A stretch of DNA of 64,000 bases from Orientallactaga sibirica (taxonomy: Eukaryota; Chordata; Mammalia; Rodentia; Dipodidae). The stretch covers positions 2,765,501-2,829,500 of the forward strand of contig JAEOAD010000015.1 of assembly GCA_036365145.1 (NCBI GenBank), given 5' to 3'. A model generated the notes under the pieces. That model did no database searches. It saw only the letters and a program-made list of their open reading frames with translations, and was not told where the DNA came from. The translations under genes were made by a program, and so were the position numbers. This document shows, piece by piece, positions 10,441 through 21,822 of the stretch (its first letter is position 1; each line of letters begins with the position of its first letter).

Positions 10441-13400
10441 TTAGTATAATCTTTCCAGATTCATCCATTTCCCTGCGAATTTCATAATTTCATATTTCTT
10501 TACTGCTGAATAGAACTCCATTGTGTAAATGTACCACATGTTTATTATCCATTCATCTGTGGAGGGACATCTAGGCTGGTTCCATTTCCTAGCTATTGTG
10601 AATAGAGCAGCAATAATCATGGTTGTGCAAGTATCTCTAAGGTAGTGAGAAGAGTCCTTCGGATATATGCCTAGGAGTGCTATAGCTGAATCATATGGTA
10701 AATCTATTTTTAGCTGTCTCAAGACCCTCCTCACTGATTTCCACAATGTCTGTACCAGATTACATTCCCACCAACAGTGTAGAAGGGTTCCCCTTTTTCC
10801 ACATCCTCGCCAGCATCTATTGTCATTTGTTTTCATGATAGTAGCCATTCTTAGAGGAGTGAGATGGAATCTCAAAGTAGTTTGAATTTGTATTTTCCTG
10901 ATGGCTAAGGATGTAGAACACTTTCTTAGATGTTTATATACCATCTGCATTTCTTCTGATGAGAACTTTCTATTTAGTTCCATAGTGCATTTTTAAATTG
11001 GGTTGTTTGATTTCTTATTGTTCTGTTTTTTGAGTTATTTGTATATTCTGGATATTAATCCTCTGTCAGATGTGTAGCTGGGAAAGATTTTCTGTAGATT
11101 GTCTCTTTGCTCTATTCATAATGTCCTTTGCTGTACAAAAGCTTTGTAATTTATGAGATCCCAGTGGTTTTATTTCCTGAGCAATTGGGGTTATATTCAG
11201 AAAGTCATTGCCTATGCCAATATGTAAACAATTTCAGAGTTTCAGGTCTGGTATTAAGGTCATTGATCCACTTGGACTTGATTCCTGTGCATGGAGAGAG
11301 ATAAGGATCTATTTTCATCTTCTACATATAGATATCCAGTTTCCCCAGCACCAACTGTTGAAGATGCTATCTTTTCTCCAATGAATATTTTTGGCATTTT
11401 TGTAAAAAATCAGATGACTATAGATGCCTGGATTAACATCTGGGTCCTCTATTCTGTTCCATTGATCTATATGTGTGTCTTTGTGCCAGTACCATGCTGT
11501 TTTTGTTACTATGCCTTTGTAATATAGCTTAAAATTGGGTATAATGATACCACTAGTCTTATTTTGTTGCTCAAAATTGTTTGGCTATTCGAAGTTTTTT
11601 GTGCTTCCAAATGTATTTTAGAATTGTTTTGTCTATTTCTGTGCAGAATGTCATTGGAATTTTAATGGGGATTGCATTAAACGTGTGCATTGCTTTTGGT
11701 AAGATTGGCATTTTCACAATATTAATTCTTCCAATCCAAGAACATGGGATATCTTTCCATTTCCTTATATCTTGTGCAATTTCTTGCTTGAGTGTTTTAA
11801 AGCTCCCATTGTAGAGAACCTTCACATCTTTGGTTAAGTTTATTTCAATGTACTTTGTTTTATTTTATTTTATTTTATTTTATTTTATTTTATTTTATTT
11901 TATTTTATTTTTGTGGCAATTGTGAATGGGAGAGATTCCCTGAGTTCATCCTCCACATATTTGTTATTGGTATATAGGAAAGCTACTGATTTCTGTGTTT
12001 TTAGTTTGTATCCTGCTATGTTGCTAAAAGTGTTTATCAGCTCTAACACTTTGCTGGTAGAGTCTTTAGGGTTCTTTATGTATAGAATCATATCATCTAC
12101 AAATAATGATAATTTAATGTCTTCCTTTCCAATTTGTATCCCTTTTTGTCTCCTGCCTTATTGCTATAGTTAAGACTTCCAGGACCATATTAAATAAAAG
12201 TGGGGAAAGTGGACACCCTTGTCTTGTTCCTGAATTTAGTGGAAAAGCTTCAAGATTTCCCCATTTAATGTTATATTGGTTATAGGTTTGTCATAAACAG
12301 CTTTTATTATGTTGAGATATGTGCCTCTATCCCACTTTCTGTAATACTTTTACCATGAAGGGATGTTGGATTTGTCAAAATGTCTTTTCTGCATCTATTG
12401 ATAAGATCATGTGATTTTTGTCCTTCAGACCATTTATATGATGTATTTCATTTATCGATTTGCATATATTGAACCATCTCTGCATCTCTGTAATAAACAT
12501 ACTTGGTCAGGGTGAATAATCTTTCTGATATATTTTTGTATTCTATTTGCCAATATTTTGTTCAGAATTTTTGCATCTATGTTCATGAGGAAGATTGGTC
12601 TACAATTTTCTTTTTTTGTTCTGTCTTTGTGTGGTTTTGGTATCAGGGTGATGCTGGCTTCATAGAAGGAGTTTGGTAGAATTCCTTTCTTTTCTATTTT
12701 ATGGAAAAGTTTGAGAAGCAGTGGTGTTAGTTCTTCCATGAATGTCTGGTAAAACTCACCAGTGAATCCATCTGCCTGTACTTTTTTTATTGGGAGACTT
12801 TTTATAACTGTTTGGATCTCCGTACTTGTTATAGGTTATATTTAAATGGTTTAACTCTTTTTGCTTTAATTTTGGTAGGTCATATGAATCAAGGAAATCA
12901 TCCATTTCAGATTTTCAAACTTAGAGGCTAATATATTCTTAAAGGGTGTCCTTGTGATTTTCTGAAATTCTTTGGTATCTGTTGTAATGGTGCCTTTTTA
13001 ATCTCTAATTTTATTAATTTTTGTGTCTTCTCTCTTTCTTCTGGTCAGATTTGCTAAGGGTTTATCAAAGTTGCTTATCCTTTCACAGAACCAACTCTTT
13101 GTTTCATTGATTCTTTGTATTTTTTTTTTTTGCTTCTATCTCATTAATTTCTGTCCTAATCTTTATTTCTTTCCATCTACTGATTTTTGTTTTTGACTTG
13201 TTCTTCTTTTCCCAAGGCCTTAAAGTGAAGCATTAAATTGTTTATTTTTGAACTCTGCAATTTCTTATTATAGGCACTTAGAGCTATAAATTTAGCTCTT
13301 AGGACTGCTTTCATTGTGTCCCAAAGGTTTTGGTATGTTGTATTCTCATCATCATTTGATTCTTTGAATTTATTGTTTTCATTTTTGATGTCTTCAATGA

Positions 13401-14168
13401 CCCATTCATCATTCAATAATGGACTGTTTAGTCTCCATGAATTTCTGTATGCTATGTAGTTTTTCTTTTTGCTGGTTTGCAGTTTAATCCCATTGTGGTC
13501 AGATAGAGTACAAGGGATTATTTCAATTTTCCTGTGTTTGTTAAGATTTGCTTTGTGTCTATTTTGTAGAATGTTCCATGTGCTGCTGAGAAAATGTATA
13601 TTCTGCAGCATTTGGATGGAATGTTCTGTATCTATCTGTTAGGTCCATTTGTTCCATGACATTATTTAATCCAGATGTCTCTCTTTACTTTTTGCTGTGC
13701 TGACCTGTCAATTGATGAGAGTAGGGTATTGAAGTCACCCACTACAATTGTGTTTGGTGTTATCTGTGACCTTAAGTCTAATAGTGTGTGTTTGAAGAAA
13801 TTGGGGGCCCTCATGTTAGGTGCAGATACATTTCGGATTGTAATATCCTCTGGTTGGAGTGTTCCTTTAATCAGTATAAAGTGACCTTCTTTATCTTTCT
13901 TCACTAATGTTGGTTTGAAGTCTATCCTCTCAGATATTAGGATAGCAAACCCTGCTTGTTTCCTAGGCCCATTTGCTTGAAACATTGTTTTCCATCCTTT
14001 CACCCTAAGATGGTGTCTATCTTTTATTGAGAAATGTGTTTCCTGGAGGCAACAAATGGCAGGATCCTGCCTTTTAATCCAGTCTGCAAGCCTGTGTCTT
14101 TTGGTTGGGGCATTGAGGCCATTGATATTAAGAGTTATTACTGAAATGTATGTATTTATTATTGCCAT
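10441..14168 (-). pseudogene. L1 ORF2 (endonuclease-reverse transcriptase), broken
   Basis: Nearly full-span ORF2 relic, read right to left. The endonuclease start (14168, motif 'TLNINGLNAPTKRHRLADW') contains the 'CLQETH' block at about residues 39-44 and 'VVGDFNT' at about residues 141-147. RT pieces lie at 12739-11900, thumb and post-RT at 11825-11571, and the C-terminal Cys/His region at 10983-10441 ('[18 protein letters not shown]'). Frames change and stops occur many times, and a (TTTTA)n expansion (about 11855-11911) interrupts the coding sequence. No longer functional. Confidence 0.9.
11855..11911. repeat. (TTTTA)n microsatellite inside ORF2 relic
   Basis: About eleven TTTTA units between 'caatgtactttg' and 'tttttgtggcaattg'. 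Both flanks are L1 ORF2, so the array probably grew from an internal A-rich codon run on the sense strand. Confidence 0.95.
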
Positions 14169-14179
14169 TCTTCTTGTTT

Positions 14180-14350
14180 TGTAGTGCTTCCTGTTTTCCC
14201 TTTATGTTCCTGTGTTAACTATTATTTGAGTATGGTTTATTTTTTTTCTAATTCCTCCTGTGTGTGTTACTTGTATACAATGTAAAGATTTTTGCATCTT
14301 GAGTTAATTTGATGCTTTGGTTTTCTAAATATCTGCAGTATTCTTAGCTG
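14180..14350 (-). pseudogene. L1 ORF1 remnant with large deletion
   Basis: Sense-strand reading gives the same N-terminal start as the copy at 38912 (SKNTAD-like, then 'MQKS'). It jumps straight to the ORF1-ORF2 spacer 'ataaaccatactcaaataa'. Nearly the whole of ORF1 (coiled coil, RRM and C-terminal domains) is deleted. Confidence 0.65.
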
Positions 14351-15500
14351 TGTAAATCTGACTTTATATATCTCCAGGGTAGGAGTTTAAGATGCCCGAT
14401 GTTCCTCTTATACTTCCAGAGTAACAAGAGAAGTACCCTAAGTGTTGCATTTGCTTAATATTCAAGTATTCTAGTAGGCTGTGTGGAGCAATTTACTGGC
14501 AAATTCTAAAATTCAACTGGACAATACACATATTCCACCAAAACCAGCACAGAGTATTTATGAAAGAGTGGGGATTAACACAAACAGATAATCTAATAAA
14601 GTCAAAGTCCCTTAGGTTTCTCCACACCCTTAATCCTTTCAATTGGGAGGCTGAGATTTCTGGTGTGGAATGGATTCCAGGTAGCCTGGGGTCAAGTCAG
14701 ATCTGGCCCCAATAATGACAGGAAAGATAAAGGTCCTATAAATCATGAAATATCAAATGCAATAATAGTCAATACCAAAATATAGCTTATTTGAGAATGG
14801 TAAAGCCGACCAAGAATACATCAATAAAATCTAACACATAATCTGCCCTCACCTGGAAGGTGAGATTAGCACTTTCAGTGCAGATTTATGTACTTGGATT
14901 TGCATAAGTAGGCCCTGTTACCTGTTGGAATGGCTTCCAATCTCACCAATGCTTAACACTCACCTTGGACCCTCTCTGTTGCACTGTGGATTTGAGTAGG
15001 CTGCTTTGGTCACTGAATCTGGTGCTCTGATTGGCTGTGCTGGATGCTGTGTGGCTGGGGGATGGATAAGTTCTCCAGAGGTTTGCTGCACTTGGCAGAT
15101 GGGGGAAGGGGGGCTGTTCAGGGTTCCTGGAGTTGTACTGGATCTGCTCAGCTGGTATAGTTTGATCTTCAGCAGCTGCTCAGCTGGTCCTTGCTGTCTT
15201 CCCCTTTGGGTTTCTTGACTTTGTTATGAGGCTGATGTGAGTGGAAAAATCCCTTCACCTGGTTTATCCTCCTATGCACTGTATCAGGCTGATTGGGGCT
15301 GCTGGCACCACAGCAGGAGCCACTTTTTACTTCCTGCTTTCTAGAAGTTCTTGGACTCTCCTGTTTTTCTTTGTGGTTGATTATTCCTTATACACCTTCA
15401 CTTTTTGGTAGAAGAGTGTATTTTGCTGTTTTTCTGCTTATTTGTCACCCTAGACTGCTTTGGTGTGGCTATTATGCTGCCACCTTACCTGGAAGTTCCC
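14350..15500 (-). promoter_or_regulatory. L1 5' UTR, minus strand
   Basis: Non-coding sequence aligning by eye along its length with the plus-strand 5' UTR at 37777-38911. Shared points are the start (aacttccaggtaaggtggca on the sense strand), 'aatacactcttct' and 'tcaaataagct'. The YY1-like word seen in the other copy is AAGGTGGC here. It would have held the internal promoter. Confidence 0.75.
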
Positions 15501-15517
15501 TCATTTGATCTAAAACC

Positions 15518-15718
15518 CTTTTTAATTTATTTATTAGAGACAAAGAGAGGAAGACTGGGGGAGAGAATGGGTGTACCAGAGCCTTTAGCTACTACAAAGG
15601 AACTCCAGACACATGTGCCTCCTTGTGTATCTGGCTTATGTGGGACCTAAAGAATTGAACCTGGGTCCTTAGGCTTTGCAGGCAAATCCCTTAACCACTA
15701 AACCATTTCTCCAGCCCC
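15518..15718 (-). mobile_element. DIP-type SINE
   Basis: Antisense, from the TTTA tail (about 15520) to the head 'aaccatttctccagcccc'. Flanking 'cctcattt' on both sides is a possible target duplication. Confidence 0.9.
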
Positions 15719-15719
15719 T

Positions 15720-16370
15720 CATTTTATTTTATTTTTTATTATTTTATTTTATTAATTTTAATTTTATTTTTGATGATAGCTATTCTTGCCAGAGTGCAAT
15801 GTATTCTGAGAGCAGCTCCCTTTGGAGGAGCCACTCTAAACCCTCTCTGGCTTCTCTTAACCACATTCCATTACCCACACATCTCTTGGGGCCTATATCT
15901 GGGCTGCTGTCCCTATCAGTACTGCTCCATCAAAGAAGTGGTTGTCCTTGCTTTCTCATTTTGCCCTAGTACCTGTCTTAACTCTGGAGATGGGTAGCTT
16001 CCAAATCACAATGGAAGTTTTCAATGAGACTGGGTGTTGTTCAGGGTGGTATGGCCATAGACCACAATGGGAGTTTTAGGGTCCTTTGAGCTGGGTAGTT
16101 TCAAACTAGGTGTTCCCAGTCCCTGACATTTAGTTTATTTTGAAACCTTTTTCAATAATTATTGTGCAAAACATTTATACTTTTCCTTCACCCTCCCTTC
16201 CCTTCTTCCTGCTGCAGGATGGATTTTCTTTTCCCATCTGGGTGGGGCATGTGGCTTCTGATATTGGTTGGAGGATGGGCATACCTATTCTCAGACATGT
16301 TGGGATTTTGCAAGGAATCCTGGGAAACAGATTGTGTATTTTTTTTTTTTTTTTTTTATTGTTTTGGTTT
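15720..16370. other. Old L1 continuation, then unassigned sequence
   Basis: T-rich start, then 'gatgatagctattcttgcca', which resembles the C-terminal ORF2 region (compare 10830-10860) and seems to continue the relic that stops at 7687. From about 15810 to 16350 I recognise nothing. The reading frames are short and lack family motifs. A T-run lies at 16340-16357. Confidence 0.4.
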
Positions 16371-16375
16371 TTATT

Positions 16376-16495
16376 TTAAGAGCTTGGTTTTGCCGTCTTG
16401 CCCATGCTAGGTAGGAACTTTTGGGCTCAAGCAATTCTATTTCACCCTTCTAAGTACTTTGAACTATAAACATACATCACTGAGCCTAACTTGAT
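16376..16495 (-). repeat. Possible very old 7SL-derived SINE
   Basis: 'cttgcccatgctaggtagg', 'gggctcaagcaattct' and 'catcactgagcctaac' follow the layout of an antisense B1/Alu-like element but are badly decayed. Confidence 0.4.
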
Positions 16496-16654
16496 TAATA
16501 TTTGAGCCTGAGTCACTCATTTTATACAAGAAGAAGTCCCCTATAAGCATGAAAATGCTAGGTAAAGAAGAGACATGGCCTGGAGCCATCACCACTTGAA
16601 CAAGCTATTCCTGAAACCCACAAACTGGGCTTTCAATCATGCACACAATCTTTG

Positions 16655-16775
16655 TTATTACTTTTGTTTATGAGACAGGGTGTCAATTTGAGGCTGGCTT
16701 TAAACTCCTGATCCTTCTGCCTTCACTTCCCAAGGGCTGGGATTATAAGAGTGTACCACATGTCCTGCTTCACAC
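16655..16775 (-). repeat. Diverged B1-like SINE
   Basis: 'atgagacagggtgtcaattt', 'gaggctggctttaaactcct' and 'caagggctgggattataaga' follow antisense B1. Older than the neighbouring B1 at 16800. Confidence 0.65.
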
Positions 16776-16799
16776 AATTTTTAAAAACATTTTCTTTGT

Positions 16800-16947
16800 T
16801 CTATTTTTTTGAGGTAGGGCCTTGCTCTAGCCCAGGTTGACCTGGAATTCACTATGTAGTCTCAGAGTGGCCTCAAACTCATGGCTATCCTACTTCTACT
16901 TCTCTCCTGAGGGCTCGGATTAAAGGTATGTGCCACTATGCCCGGCT
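16800..16947 (-). mobile_element. B1-type SINE
   Basis: Antisense: 'ttgaggtagggccttgctc', 'ttgacctggaattcactatg', then 'gtgccactatgcccggc'. Confidence 0.9.
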
Positions 16948-16954
16948 TAAAAAA

Positions 16955-16992
16955 CTTTTTTTAAACAAAAATATTTCATTTATTTATTTGAG

Positions 16993-17048
<56 letters not shown>

Positions 17049-17200
17049 GAAAAGTGGGAGTGTCATGGCCTCTACTGCAAATGAACTCCAGATACATGTG
17101 CTGCCTTGTGCATATAGCTTGTGTGGGTACTGGGTAGTCAAACCTTGGTCCTTAGGCTTCAAAGGCAAGTACCTTAACTGCTAATCCATTTCTCAAGCCT
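16955..17200 (-). mobile_element. DIP-type SINE with (AAGA)n(TAGA)n tail
   Basis: Antisense element whose GA-rich tail has expanded into AAGA and TAGA tetranucleotides (about 16993-17048). Body 'ctccagatacatgtgctgcc', head 'taatccatttctcaagcc'. The stretch 17200-17341 after it is not recognised. Confidence 0.88.
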
Positions 17201-17341
17201 TAAAAAACTTTTTACTTGACATTTTTCATACATGTATATAGTGTATTTTGATCATGATCACTTCCTGTTACTTTATTTTGTCCATCTGCCATGTCCTTCA
17301 CTGAAACCCTTCTTATTTCCAACTAGACCCTCATCTACTTT

Positions 17342-17485
17342 TAATTAAATTAATTTTTTTTCACTCTACCTCACGTTGCCTTGGAACTCATTGTGTAGCC
17401 CCAGATTGGCCTTGAACTCATAGTGATCCTCCTACCTCAGCTTTCCAAGTGCTAGGATTAAAGACATGCACTACCACCCCTGGCT
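17342..17485 (-). mobile_element. B1-type SINE
   Basis: Antisense: 'ccttggaactcattgtgtag', 'ccaagtgctaggattaaaga', ending 'ccacccctggc'. Confidence 0.85.
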
Positions 17486-17564
17486 CTTCTACTTAATAAA
17501 ATAGAATAAAATAAAAAAAAATAAAGAAAACACACACACACACAATACTTGGCCTCCAGGGGCT

Positions 17565-17685
17565 GAGGACCAAGAATTCAGAACACATAAGTTTATGGGG
17601 GACACCCTAATCAAACCACCACACATGGGTACCCTGGCCATCAGGCTTTGTAAGCCTTTAACCACTGAGCCATCTCTCCAGCCCT
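17565..17685 (-). repeat. DIP-type SINE head fragment
   Basis: Only the tRNA-derived end is clear: 'tttaaccactgagccatctc', then 'tccagcc' at about 17675. The stretch between it and the preceding B1 holds a short A/CA-rich run (17500-17545). Confidence 0.7.
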
Positions 17686-17699
17686 CTTCTATTTAAAAA

Positions 17700-18120
17700 T
17701 TCTGGTGGTGAGTGTGGGGTCCCAGTTGCTCTCAGGCCTGGAACCCACCCCTGGTATTATCCCTGATAGCTCTAATTTGTTGGCTTCCTTGCCTTGCAGT
17801 ACAGTTCCACATGGGGGAAGTGGAGGTAAAATCAAACTTCAGGTTGTTTGTATCAGCTGTTTACTTTTCCTTGGGAGAGATAATGGGGAAGATAAAGCTT
17901 TTTCTTTTCTTTACTGATTGCCTGCTGAGAGGAGATTAATGCTGTTCCCCAGATGGTCTGATAACTTCCCAGGTTGAATCTTTTTTTTTTTTTCCAGGTT
18001 GAATCTTTGGGCTTGTAAATTTTATGGTCCAAAAGAATTTTTCCATCAAAAAATTGTTCAGTCATTCATAAATCATTCAGTCAAGTTAAAATCTTATGAT
18101 AAATGGTAAGGGGTATACTA
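17700..18120. other. Unassigned sequence
   Basis: No family recognised. It contains a near-duplicated phrase, 'ccaggttgaatctttt' and 'ccaggttgaatctttg' (about 17970 and 17995), separated by a T-run. Open frames are short and lack motifs. Confidence 0.4.
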
Positions 18121-18262
18121 AGACATTGTTTCCCCACAGAGACTGGCTGATGCATTCATAATCCCACTGAGGAGGACATTCAGTGGGATGAGGATAAAAA
18201 TACAGAATAAGGGAATGATACAACATGTAATTTGTTTATATAGTAAAATTTTTTTAAATAAA
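18120..18262 (+). repeat. Old L1 3' terminus fragment
   Basis: 'cataatcccactgaggagg' and 'catgtaatttgtttatatag' resemble the end of the older L1 3' UTR at 6075-6182. It is followed by a TAATA-type repeat at 18271-18315. Confidence 0.5.
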
Positions 18263-18374
18263 AGTTTTTATTGGTGGATATAATATAATATAATATAATA
18301 TAATATAATATAATAACTGGTTAAAAGAGAACTTGAAATGTTGAATGTTAAATGTTTGATCAAAAAGAAATTGT

Positions 18375-18522
18375 AAAGTGAGGCATGGTGGTGCATGCCT
18401 TTAATTCCAGCACTCAGAAGGTAGAGGTAGGAGGAGTGCCATGAGTTTGAGGCCATTCTGAGACTGCATAGTGAATTCCAAGTCAGCTTGGGCTAGAGTG
18501 AGACCATACCTTGGGTGGGGAG
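18375..18522 (+). mobile_element. B1-type SINE, sense
   Basis: Sense B1: 'gaggcatggtggtgcatgcc', 'aggtaggaggagtgccatga', 'agcttgggctagagtgagac'. Confidence 0.88.
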
Positions 18523-18696
18523 GAGAGGGAAAGAGCAATTGTAAGAAAAAGGAAAAAAAAAAGTAAATAAAGGGAGAAATACCAGAAAGGGTGAATAAAC
18601 AGAGATGGATGATTAGAAGACTTGAGAGGAAAATAAACTGCTATCAGACATCAGCTACACTAGGATTAGGGTTGATTAGAAAGGGAAAATTGTTAC

Positions 18697-19067
18697 TGTA
18701 AGGTTTGGGAGTGACAAAGACCATGCAGACCACTCTGAGGCAAAGATGAAAACTTTTATTGAGGAAAAGCATTAGCTGACAGGACTGACTCTCAAGAGAG
18801 GAGCACAGCCAACCTGAGTTTGCAGATAGTGGGTTTTATAGGGCTCCTTCAGTTGGGGGAAGGTGAGGAAGGGAAAAAGCTGAATAAGTTCCTTTAGGGG
18901 AAATCTCGGATAGTCAAGGTGTGACACCAGAACAGTGACCAGGAGACTTACGAGATAAGGGGGATGGGGGCATTGTAGGAAGGAGTGGATAACCTACTTC
19001 CTTATGTCTCTGTCTTCATTCTGCTGTTCTTGGTGATTCCATTTTGGGAGCCTGTCCTGCCCTAACA
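18697..19067 (-). repeat. 3' LTR of provirus A
   Basis: On the minus strand it begins TGTTAGGGCAGG and ends CCTTACA. A TATA box (TATAAAA) lies at about 18834-18840 and a polyadenylation signal (AATAAA) at 18755-18760. It is about 50 bases shorter than the 5' LTR, because a block present at about 51590-51650 is missing. Immediately upstream is 'caaaaggctggaa', a plausible polypurine tract. Confidence 0.85.
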
Positions 19068-19640
19068 TTCCAGCCTTTTGTTAATGATAAGAGATGAAGG
19101 TTAATGTCTTCATGCTGACTGTAGGGTTGATGAGTTCTTATGGGAGAGGCTGGATAATGCGGCTGATGGGTCTCCCTTCAGGGCAGGTGATGAGGATGCA
19201 GTTCTATGTGGCTGGAGGTGTCAGTGCCAGTGTAGCATGCTGTTACGACTTTGTCCTCAATGAAACAGAGTCTTCTCTTGTACCATCCCTGTATTGAGCT
19301 GGCTTTGGGGCAGTTGCTGGTGACATCTGTTATAGAGAAGGTGAGGGCGATGGGCTCTGTGCACCCTGTGAGAGGACAGAAGGAAGAATTAAGGAGCATA
19401 TTATTCTTGTCAACAGCTATGACATCAAAATGCCAGGGGAGAATGAGCACTCAGAGGCTAGGGATAGAAGGCTTGGGGCAAGAGAGAGTAGGCAGAGAGG
19501 TATCAGTGTATTCAAGAGGAGCATTTGGGAATCAGGGGAAGAGTAGGAACATGAGAGAGAGTTTAAGTTTGAGAGTGTTCCTTGGGGTGGTGGTGTACTT
19601 ATCCCTGGATGAGATAGGTAAGGGCTAAGGCAGGAGGGGG
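19068..19640 (-). pseudogene. Possible env remnant of provirus A
   Basis: It lies directly 5' of the 3' LTR on the minus strand, where env is expected. One frame begins at about 19530 with a Leu-rich, signal-peptide-like stretch. Another (19450-19178) holds Cys residues spaced as in an extracellular protein ('PLTGCTEP', 'TSNCPKAS', 'TACYTG'). I see no transmembrane-subunit motifs, so the identification rests mainly on position. Frames are broken. Confidence 0.35.
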
Positions 19641-20138
19641 CCCAAGGAATAGCTCTGATTCTGGCTACAGCAAGTGGGAGGAGCTAGAGTCAGGGTAGGC
19701 AAAGTTAATCAGGGAAAGGCAGAAGCAGAAGGCATTTAGTATTGTAGATCAGCATCAGATGGGGGAGCCTATTAGTCTGAATCATTGTTTATATTGTAGT
19801 TATATTTTTCTTACTAGACCATATAGGCTTCCAGAATTAACTGCATGTTTTGGAGGTCAATAATAGCACTGTAGGAAAGACTTTTAGGGACCTGTGAGGA
19901 GTTCTATGACTCTCAGATTGTCATCTGCTAGGATAAGTCAAGGCCAAGCTGACCAAGTGGCCCTCCCTCTTTTGGGAAGTCTGGAGGACTGATTTTCTCC
20001 TTTGCAGATACACTGACTTGGACTTTATCTCTGGGTCTCCATATCCTCTCTGATCAAGAAGACAGGTAACTTACATGAGGCTTAGAAGTGTCCCATCATC
20101 CTTTGTGACCTTCTGACCCAGGAGCAGGAATGAAAATA
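19640..20138. other. Unassigned interior of provirus A
   Basis: No SINE or L1 seen. It probably belongs to the retroviral interior (pol-env junction) because it adjoins the env-like stretch, but no motif confirms this. Confidence 0.35.
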
Positions 20139-20153
20139 TGGGTTATCCTTTTT

Positions 20154-20415
20154 TAAAAAAATTTTTAAATTATTTTATTTATTTTTGGAGAGAGACACAG
20201 AGAGAGACAGAGAGGGAGACAGATAGAGAATGGGCGTGCCAGCACTCTCTCAGCTTCTGTGAACAAAATCCAGATGCGTGCGCCCCTTGTGGGCAAGTGC
20301 GGCATTGCGCCCTTGCGTCATTTTGCATCTGGCTAAACGTGGGACCTGGAGATTGGAACCCGGTTCTTAGGCTTAGCAGGCAGGCGCCTTAACCATTAAG
20401 CCATCTCTCCAGCCC
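20154..20415 (-). mobile_element. DIP-type SINE with target duplication
   Basis: Antisense copy between two copies of 'gggttatccttttt' (20140-20153 and about 20416-20429). One of the best preserved DIP copies here: 'gcgccccttgtgggcaagtg', 'cggcattgcgcccttgcgtc', head 'aagccatctctccagccc'. Confidence 0.95.
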
Positions 20416-20426
20416 GGGTTATCCTT

Positions 20427-20427
20427 T

Positions 20428-20470
<43 letters not shown>

Positions 20471-21822
20471 TTTTATTTATTTTTATTTTTTTATTGACAA
20501 CTTCTATACTTACATACAAAAAGTGCATGATATTTCCTTCCCCCCATTCCCCTTTAGAACTCCAATCTCCATCATATCCCCTCCCTCTCTCCATTAGTCT
20601 CTCTTTTAATTTGATGTCATCATCTTTTTCTTCTATTTTGAGGGTCTTGCAAAGGTATTGCTAGGCACTGCAAGGTCATGGATATCGAGGCCAATTTCTG
20701 TCTGGGCAGTTGCATTGTAAGAAGTCATACCCTTCCTTTGGCTCTTCCATTCTATCTGCCCCACTTCTGCAATGGTCCCTGAGCCTTGGAGGGTGTAACA
20801 GAGGTGTTTCAGTGCTGGGCACTCCTCCATCCCTTCTTCTCAGCACTGTTGCCTTTTGGGTCATCCCACTGGTCATCGCCATCTGAAAAGAGAAGCTTCT
20901 ATAACCAGAAGTGAGAGTAGCATTAATATGTGAACATGAACATTAAGTGTAGTGCCCCCATGGCAGCTTGGTGGGAATAATATATACATTTAGTCAGACA
21001 AGAGCAGGCTTTATACCCCTAAGGCTCATGACCTCACCTGCCATAGACTTTTGCTTAGGTTTTTCAATACCAGATATGTATTCCCTCCTATCGAGAGGGC
21101 CTTCAGTCCAATTATAGAGCAGTTGGTTACCCCACAAGTAGACATGTCACTATTGCACCCATTCAGTCATTGGGCCTGTATGGCCAAATTTGAATATTCA
21201 GTGTCCACTGTTTTCACTGCTGATGACTTCTGTCTCCCATATGGCTGCATGCAATGCAGCTTTTTCCAGCTTTCAGTTGGCTGGTCTACAGGGAGAAGGT
21301 TTTCTGCTCAGCACCAGCTTGCTTTCTCAGTGACCTTGCCTCTCAGGCAAGAGATGTCTTCAGCAATAGGGTCTTACTATCTGTTTCTCAAGGGAAACCA
21401 AGGGCTTTGGCAAAATCCTTTAATGTTTTTGAGGCTACCAGGACCTCCTTGGCCAACAACTCACTGGAAGGTATCCCATCCCAGGCACTGAAAATTTTCT
21501 AGTAACAGTCTACAGCTTCTAGATGTGCCATTATTGAAAAAAGTAGGTTTACATAAGTCTTATTCACATTATCTTGAATTTAGATTGACCCTCCCCCTAC
21601 CCTTCTTTTACACATTCTCTTCCCATGACCTCGCTTAGGTCATTCCCCTCCCTGTAATCTGTTCTACTTACATATGTGCAATACCATACACTTAAGTCCT
21701 TCCCTTTCCTCCCTCCCTTATAGCCTTTTACCAGCTTACTGGTTTCTGGTACCTATTTTTGGTTCCAGTTCACACACAAGTCTGTACATTTGTAGCTAGG
21801 ATCCACATATGAGAGAGTACAT
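20427..21822 (-). mobile_element. 5'-truncated L1 (3' UTR only)
   Basis: Antisense L1 3' UTR starting in a long (TTTA)n run (antisense poly-A, 20429-20475) and ending abruptly at 'gagagagtacatgtt'. It is closely similar to the plus-strand 3' UTR at 42200-43550; both encode the same shadow frame on opposite strands with few differences, so both are fairly young. No ORF2 is attached, a normal outcome of 5' truncation. Confidence 0.85.

Larger units (their letters stand above)
7688..15500 (-). mobile_element. Rearranged L1 complex flanked by short duplications
   Basis: From right to left on the minus strand it reads: 5' UTR (about 15500-14350), ORF1 remnant, ORF2 (14168-10441), 3' UTR cut short (about 10440-9566), an ORF1 C-terminal piece (about 9565-9430), a second ORF2 piece (about 9425-8135) and 3' UTR ends to 7690. 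The outer flanks share 'tcatttgat' (7679-7687 and 15501-15509), and an older L1 seems to continue on both sides. It was therefore probably inserted, or became rearranged, as one block. Confidence 0.65.

Noticed and set aside
15400..15720. tRNA gene-like promoter boxes in DIP elements
   Set aside because: The heads are tRNA-derived SINE sequence; no complete cloverleaf is present in any copy.
19094..19628. Host gene exon on the plus strand
   Set aside because: Position between a retroviral purine tract and interior sequence favours antisense of env; frames lack motifs.
21051..21491. 146-codon plus-strand frame nearly identical to a minus-strand frame at 42530-42970
   Set aside because: Both are shadows in the antisense of L1 3' UTRs; not a gene family.
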